Below, piece after piece: positions 58,798 through 64,000 of a stretch of 64,000 nucleotides of DNA. The position numbers and the translations under genes were made by a program. The notes beneath the pieces were generated by a model. The model was not told the origin of the DNA and did no database searches. It saw only the letters and a list, made by a program, of their open reading frames with translations. Where the stretch lies: contig NC_016473.1 in NCBI RefSeq assembly GCF_000226095.1, positions 2,604,001-2,668,000 on the forward strand. Direction: 5' to 3'. How positions within the stretch are numbered: the stretch's first letter is position 1; each line of letters starts with the position of its first letter. The stretch comes from Thermothelomyces thermophilus ATCC 42464. Lineage: Eukaryota; Ascomycota; Sordariomycetes; Sordariales; Chaetomiaceae.

Positions 58798-59258
58798 ATG
58801 TCCGCCAAGATCCCCATCGCCGTAAGGAGAATCCCGTTCTTGTCGCCTTCACCAGATTCAGGTCATTGTCGGCTAATACGTGGGTTCAAGGTCCGCGATC
58901 GCGTGAGTGAGCGGGCGAAGAAGACGTTGGACATTGTTGCCAAATTTGTCGAAGAAGACTGCATTCCGTATGTCGACAGTGAACATCACACGTCTCCTAT
59001 GATGCACGTTTGTCTAATAATGCCTGGCCAGCGCCGATCCCGTTTTTGAAGCGCAGATTGGTGTCGGTGACGCGAGATGGCATGCCCATCCGCCAATTCT
59101 CGAGGACCTCAAGAAGAAGGCGAGGTCCCTCGGCCTGTGGAACATGTTTTTGCCCAAGGGCCACTACAAGGAGTCCCCTGGCTGGACGAACCTCGAGTAT
59201 GGCCTGATGGCTGAGTGGCTGGGAAAGTCGAGGGTCGCGTCCGAGGCGGTCAACTGTG

Positions 59259-59289
<31 letters not shown>

Positions 59290-60344
59290 GGCTAAGTATG
59301 GCAACGATGCGCAGAAAGCCAAGTGGCTGAAGCCGCTGATGGAGGGCGAGATCCGCTCGGCATTCTTGATGACGGAGCCCCAGGTCGCCTCATCTGATGC
59401 CCGCAATATCGAGCTAAGGATGGAGCGGGACGGCGACCACTACGTCCTGAACGGACAGGTACGGACGCAGCCTATCTTCGGGACCGTACTCACCTCGGCA
59501 GGCTGACACTGGGTGATAGAAATGGTGGTCGAGCGGGGCCGGCGACCCGCGCTGCAAGGTCTACATCGTGATGGGCAAGAGCAATCCCAACAACAAGGAC
59601 CCCTACAAGCAGCAGTCCGTCATTATCGTGCCGGCAGATACCCCCGGCATCACCATCCACCGCATGCTGTCGGTGTACGGATACGACGATGCCCCTCACG
59701 GGCACGGCCACATCAGCTTCCACAACGTCCGCGTGCCGGCGAGCAACCTCGTCCTCGGCGAGGGCCGCGGCTTCGAGATCATCCAGGGCCGGCTGGGTCC
59801 CGGGCGTATCCACCACGCGATGCGGACGATTGGCGCGGCCGAGCGGGCTCTGGAGTGGATGCTCATGCGCATCAACGACCCCCGCAAGACGACGTTCGGC
59901 AAGCAGCTGCGCGAGCACGGCGTCATCCTGGAGTGGGTCGCCAAGTCGCGCATCGAGATCGACGCGGCCCGGCTCGTCGTCCTCAACGCCGCCATCAAGA
60001 TGGACGAGCAAGGGCCCAAGGCCGCGATCACCGAGATCGCCGAGGCCAAGGTGCTCGTGCCGCAGACGGCGCTGACCGTCATCGACCGGGCAGTCCAGGC
60101 GTTCGGCGGAGCGGGTGTCAGCCAGGACACGCCGCTGGCCAGCATGTGGGCAGGCATCAGGACGTTGCGGCTGGCGGACGGGCCCGACGAGGTGCACCTG
60201 CAGCAGATGGGCCGGAACGAGAACAGGCGCGGCAAGGAGGTGGCCGCCAAGATTGCCGCGCAAAAGGCAAAGTCCGAGCAGCTGATGAAGCAGTACGGCG
60301 CAACGCGGACCGAGATCGGGTCCAACATTAAGCGGTCCGCCTGA
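58798..60344 (+). CDS. Acyl-CoA dehydrogenase (ACAD10/11-like)
   Basis: Exons 58798-58821, 58891-58967, 59032-59458 and 59520-60344 give 450 residues. The first coding exon has 8 codons (MSAKIPIA). The N-terminal helical domain ([41 protein letters not shown]) is followed by the beta domain with [39 protein letters not shown], the flavin-binding part. The C-terminal helical domain begins [27 protein letters not shown] and contains [15 protein letters not shown]. The closest architecture is the dehydrogenase module of ACAD10/11 and related fungal enzymes, which oxidise acyl-CoAs with FAD. It ends NIKRSA, not a clear SKL-type peroxisomal signal; no N-terminal presequence is obvious, so localisation is open. 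Confidence 0.9.
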
Positions 60345-60951
60345 ACACTAAGTGTAGGTGTCTAGCTCTGACAACTCAATATACAATCTACCTCTTCTCT
60401 TTATGTCCCTTTTCCCTTTTTTTTTTTTGGGGGGGGGGGGGAAATATGACACTGCCTATGATACTGCAGCCCTTGGTCCACCGATGTTCGGCATGCATTG
60501 CGTTGTGTATTCCGTACTGCGTATGCATTCTCTCCTTGTTGTACTCAGTACGGATTAACTAGTTTGTTTGATTTCGTCCTGTTTGGGGTTACTCGGAGCC
60601 CATGACGTCTACCCCCTGGCCGTTTACCCGCCAAGGCACAGGGGGTGGTGGGGTTGCTGTGGGATCTTTGCCACCATGGCCCAGCCGTTGCCCGGCCGAT
60701 GCTGCCTAAACCGGAAATGTGTTTTCCTACTCTTTTTTTCTGCCGCGCCCCTCAGTCATGCAACAACCACATTCCTGGAACAAAATTTAAGTCTGCAAGC
60801 AGTACCGACCCATTTCTCATCTGTCCTTCCCACACGCAACAACTCGCAATCACAAGAAAAAAAAACAGCTCCCTCTCCCATCTTGCTTCGCACGAGACAG
60901 CAAACTCTAGGCCGACTCTGGCATCCTCGCCCATACATACATCCAACAACA
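60345..60951. other. Intergenic with T12-G13 homopolymer junction
   Basis: A T-run (60417-60428) passes straight into a G-run (60429-60441). ATTCCGTACTG (about 60509) and GTACGGATTAA (about 60548) follow. Nothing else was recognised. Confidence 0.5.
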
Positions 60952-61549
60952 ATGTCTTCCTCTACCGTGCTCGCCGCTCGAGACGTCAACACGTCGATGC
61001 CTGCTCAAGGAAACGCCGCTTTCGAGATCGACGCAAACACCAAGCCCAACATCATGAGCATGGAGCACCACCGCCAGGTCTTCCAGTCCAAGATGGAGCA
61101 GGGGGGCGAGTACGTGACGACGACAAGCTCGCCGCAGACGATCACCTAGCGCTGACATCTGCTTTTTTTTTTTTTTTTTTTTTAGGAACAAGACCTTTGT
61201 TTCCCCCTCGGATAACATCATGAGCCCTTGCACCGCGAAGCTGTCCGCCTTTCGCAGCAAGCAGGTCGGCAAGTACGTGCAGCCCCCCTCTCCCCCTCCC
61301 CCCACCACTTTCCCGGCCTTTTTTCTCTTCTCAGAGCCTTTCATCTCCTTTTCTCTCCATCTTTCTCTTTCAGGTTACAAGACGAGGAGCTAACAGATGA
61401 TTGCGCGTTATAGAGTCAAGCCAAAGTCGCTCTTCGCCCAGGCGTCAGCTAAGAGACTTGAGGCCGAGGGCGTCAGCAACGGAGGCGCGCTCTTCGGCAG
61501 TAAGCCGGCTGCCGCGCCCGCACGAGATGCCAACCCCTTCGGCAACTGA
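60952..61549 (+). CDS. Spo12-like small protein
   Basis: Exons 60952-61109, 61186-61272 and 61414-61549 give 126 residues. The core SPSDNIMSPCTAKLSAFRSKQVGKVKPKSLFAQ matches the Spo12 family motif (N-I/L-x-S/T-P-x-x-x-K-L), a short conserved box with phosphorylatable Ser/Thr-Pro. In S. cerevisiae Spo12 promotes mitotic exit through the FEAR pathway; fungal homologues are otherwise little studied. The rest is low-complexity. Intron 1 ends in a run of 21 T before the acceptor. Both introns use GTACGT donors. The family call rests on one short motif, so confidence is moderate to good. Confidence 0.75.
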
Positions 61550-62020
61550 GCCCCGCTATTTTGGCTCTTCCTCCCTTCTTCTTTCTTTCTTCCTTCTCCT
61601 CAGTTCGACCACCCAGTCTGCGATGTTTTCACTACACGTCGTCGGGACATGGGGCATCTCGGCTGAAGCCTAGTTCTGGTTCCTCTTAATCCCTTTTCTA
61701 TTTGTTTTCTTTGTTCCGTTTCTTTTGATTTCGCATAGAAGGACGATCGGGCTGTCGAGGGAAGGAGGAAACGATATGGTTGGTCTACCACGGTGGCGTT
61801 TCGGATGTTCTCTTGTTTTCGTTTTTGTTCTTGTCTTGTAATTGATATGGGAACCTCTTGTTATTGGGGGGATCAGGACGAGGCTTGTTACGACTGGGCA
61901 TGACAGCTGGCAAACATAGGCAAAACGAATGAAATATCGCTATCATCACCAAGTTCTTCATTCCGCACAAACATGGATGTGGGTCGGGTGAATAATCGTT
62001 CATTTCCATCTTCACCGGAA
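61550..62020. other. Intergenic region between convergent genes
   Basis: 470 bp, T-rich on the plus strand (3' flank of the Spo12-like gene). Nothing else was recognised. Confidence 0.5.
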
Positions 62021-63447
62021 CTACGCTTTCCACCCGCTGACGATGTACACGACGTCCTCGTCTGCAACCACATGCCCTAACCCTACCCTCTGGGGGACAT
62101 GCCTCGCGCTGGCGCCCCAGACCAAGGCGTACTTGAAGGTGTCCTTGAGCGAGCGGTGGATGCGGTCGCAGACGTCCTCGATGGTGCTGTTGTTCCGCAC
62201 GATGAGGGCCTCGTTGAAGTCCGGGTCGACGCCTTTGCGCTTGGTGTAGATGCGGATCAGGTTTAGTTCCTTCCAGCAGCGGTCGACGACGTCCTGAATG
62301 CCCAGGTCTAGCTCGCAGCTCATGACCACCGTGTTCGGCTCCCGCGCCAGCTTATCGAGGAATTCGATCGAGACGCTGTCGATCTTGTTGTAGACGTACA
62401 GGCACTTGATGTACTTGCGGTGGTCCTTCATGATGACGTCGATCAGGTCGTCGACCGTGCAGTTCTCGTCGCGCACAAGCACCTCGCAGTTGAGAAGCTT
62501 GTAGTCCCGGAGGATATTCATGATCATCTTCTCGTCAAGGCCCTTGGGTGGCGACTGGAAGGTGATCTTCATGCCGCCGGCTTTCTTGGGCTTGAGGTAG
62601 ATGTTTCTGCGATTGGCATGTGAGACAGAGTGCTCGCCGAGGGATGGATTCAGTCATGGCCAGGCTTACGGTGGCTCGCGATTCAGCCGGATCCCTACTG
62701 CCTCCAATTCGGCTTCCAACAACGCCCTCTGCTCTGCCCTCTTTGTCGCATCGAGCACCATGAGAATGAGATCGCTAGTCTTTGCCGCCGAGATAACCTG
62801 CCGCCCTCTCCCTTTGCCTTCCGCCGCACCCTCGATGATTCCAGGCAAGTCGAGCAGCTGGATCTCGGCCCCGCCATATTCGAGTACACCAGGGATGGCG
62901 GTCAGGGTTGTGAAGGCGTAAGAGGCGACTTCAGACTTGGTCTTGGTCACCTTGGAGAGAAACGTCGACTTGCCCACGGACGGGAACCCAACTAGAGCTA
63001 TCCGTGCATCGCCGCTCTTGCTCACGTCGAAGCCCGTGCCTCCACCGCCCCCTGATCCCGGTCCTGGTTCCAGCAACTGAGCGCGAAGGCGAGCAAGCTT
63101 TCTTCATGCCGTTAGCCCTTAGTAGTCAAAGAAAGGCGGCACTGGCCACTTACTCACCCTTTTAACAGACCCAAATGATACTCTAGCGTAGCTGTGTCAG
63201 CAAGACTGTCCCAAAACCAGCTCTCCAGTTCGAGGCAAACGCAATGCCGTGCGTACCGGTTGCCTTATTTTCTGTAATACATGTTAGCCGAGAATCTCAC
63301 TGAACCGGGATGCTGGCAATGGAACAGACTTTGGGTCCTCCTCATCTCCTCCTCGATCCTGTGCATGTCAGTCGAGGTTCCATTACATGTATTCGGACTC
63401 GAGAAGAGATGCACCTACTCCTTGATCTTCTCCGTAATGTTCACCAT
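62021..63447 (-). CDS. rbg1: Developmentally regulated GTP-binding protein, DRG1/Rbg1 type
   Basis: Six exons: 63447-63419 (29 nt), 63358-63330 (29 nt), 63271-63257 (15 nt), 63182-63158 (25 nt), 63101-62670 and 62606-62021, giving 371 residues. The N-terminal helix-turn-helix reads [34 protein letters not shown], rebuilt across the four tiny exons without a frame error. The G domain has G1 GFPSVGKS (about 71-78), the TT-AIPG switch region, G3 [16 protein letters not shown] and G4 NKID. A TGS domain (IRIYTKRKG ... [12 protein letters not shown]) ends the protein. DRG/Rbg GTPases bind translating ribosomes with a DFRP/Tma46 partner and help relieve stalling. The Gly-rich insert ([11 protein letters not shown]) near residue 50 is a little longer than usual. 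Confidence 0.95.
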
Positions 63448-64000
63448 CTTGAATATTCAGGGCGAATTTGCCCTAGTAGGTCTCAGTACCTAATGGGTGA
63501 TGGGAAAGGAACGAATATCAGAGGCCAATATCAGACGGGCTTGGGACTTGTAGCTCGAATGAATCCTAGCAGTAGATGGGAACCCCACGTTTTGAGGTGG
63601 CAGAATTCCGAGGGGCAGGCGGGGCACCGCCGGCAGGAATCGTTCAGGAAACCTCACCGCTTTCAGGGACCCGCCGGAATCCAGCGGGTGGGTGCATACA
63701 TCAGGTTACACTACTACGGAGTAGTAAGTCCGGATTACGTATGTATGTATGTACATAACGTTACAGGTTGGTAAAGTTACCTGCAGTACATGCCCAGACG
63801 CTAACTGTTCCGTCACAGCTTGTTGGATCCCGTGTGTACGGAGTAATCCGTACCGCGAATGAAATCCGTACAGTACTATACATAACGTTACTAAAGTTGC
63901 ACCCCTGGCGATTACCTGCGCTGCAACGCTCTACACTAAGTGCACGACTACGGTTGCTGACTCAGCTGCCTTGACCCGAGATCCCGTTCGCGTTCCCGGG
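63448..64000. promoter_or_regulatory. Upstream region of rbg1, rich in the recurrent motif
   Basis: TACGGAGTAGTAAGTCCGGATTACGTA spans 63715-63741, next to a TATG microsatellite (about 63739-63755). A palindrome-like GTACGGAGTAATCCGTAC is at 63836-63853. No gene was recognised up to the window end. Confidence 0.5.

Noticed and set aside
58880-58900. GGTTCAAGGTCC as a tRNA B-box
   Set aside because: It is the acceptor of the first intron of the acyl-CoA dehydrogenase gene; no A-box or cloverleaf nearby.
62073-62090. Telomere-like CCCTAACCCTACCC
   Set aside because: Lies inside the rbg1 coding sequence (RVGLGH), so it is coincidental.

Overview
This is nuclear DNA from a filamentous ascomycete, most likely a Sordariomycete of the Sordariales/Chaetomiaceae type. 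The evidence is GC-rich genes with short GT-AG introns (mostly 45-110 nt), Neurospora/Chaetomium-like proteins (Tom40, Hat2, Pom34, Spc3), and a strongly AT-rich, CpG-depleted block at the left edge that looks like a repeat inactivated by RIP (repeat-induced point mutation). The species cannot be fixed by eye.

Layout. Positions 1 to about 1260 hold the decayed repeat. About twenty well-spaced genes follow, on both strands and nearly all conserved housekeeping genes: an Nrp1-type RNA-binding protein (3009-5131, +); an F-box-like acidic protein (6938-10216, -); Hat2/RbAp48 (11214-12780, -); Xrn1 (13610-18096, +); Spc3 (18631-19489, -); Hid1 (20151-23052, +); a decayed epoxide hydrolase (23914-24770, +); Pom34 (25303-26211, -); an acyl-CoA-synthetase-like pseudoenzyme (26926-28679, +); Mcm5 (29076-31455, -); Vps54 (32277-35782, +); APC8/Cdc23 (36842-38998, -); farnesyl diphosphate synthase (39766-40877, +); an RA-PH adaptor (41307-43693, -); a MAT2B/RmlD-like reductase (44980-46217, -); a 6-phosphofructo-2-kinase with a lost phosphatase histidine (46569 to about 48576, -); Tom40 (50215-51588, +); a ubiquitin hydrolase ending in a CaaX box (52807-55581, -); an internally deleted Tc1/mariner element (57353-57900); an acyl-CoA dehydrogenase (58798-60344, +); a Spo12-like protein (60952-61549, +); and the GTPase Rbg1/DRG1 (62021-63447, -).

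Exon-intron structures were worked out by hand from splice signals and reading-frame closure. In every model except the 5' end of the phosphofructokinase gene the exon lengths add up to an open frame. The genes do not form an operon or metabolic cluster; they serve RNA decay, chromatin, replication, cell cycle, secretion and mitochondrial import. I did not see a secondary-metabolite cluster, a CRISPR array, an rRNA or a convincing tRNA.

The most interesting signals are several conserved folds that have lost catalytic residues (the Nrp1 exonuclease domain, the PFK2 phosphatase and the ACS-like protein), a deubiquitinase with a predicted prenylation signal, a run of tiny exons in Rbg1, and a short motif (GTACGGAGTA / GTACGGATTAC) that recurs in many intergenic gaps.
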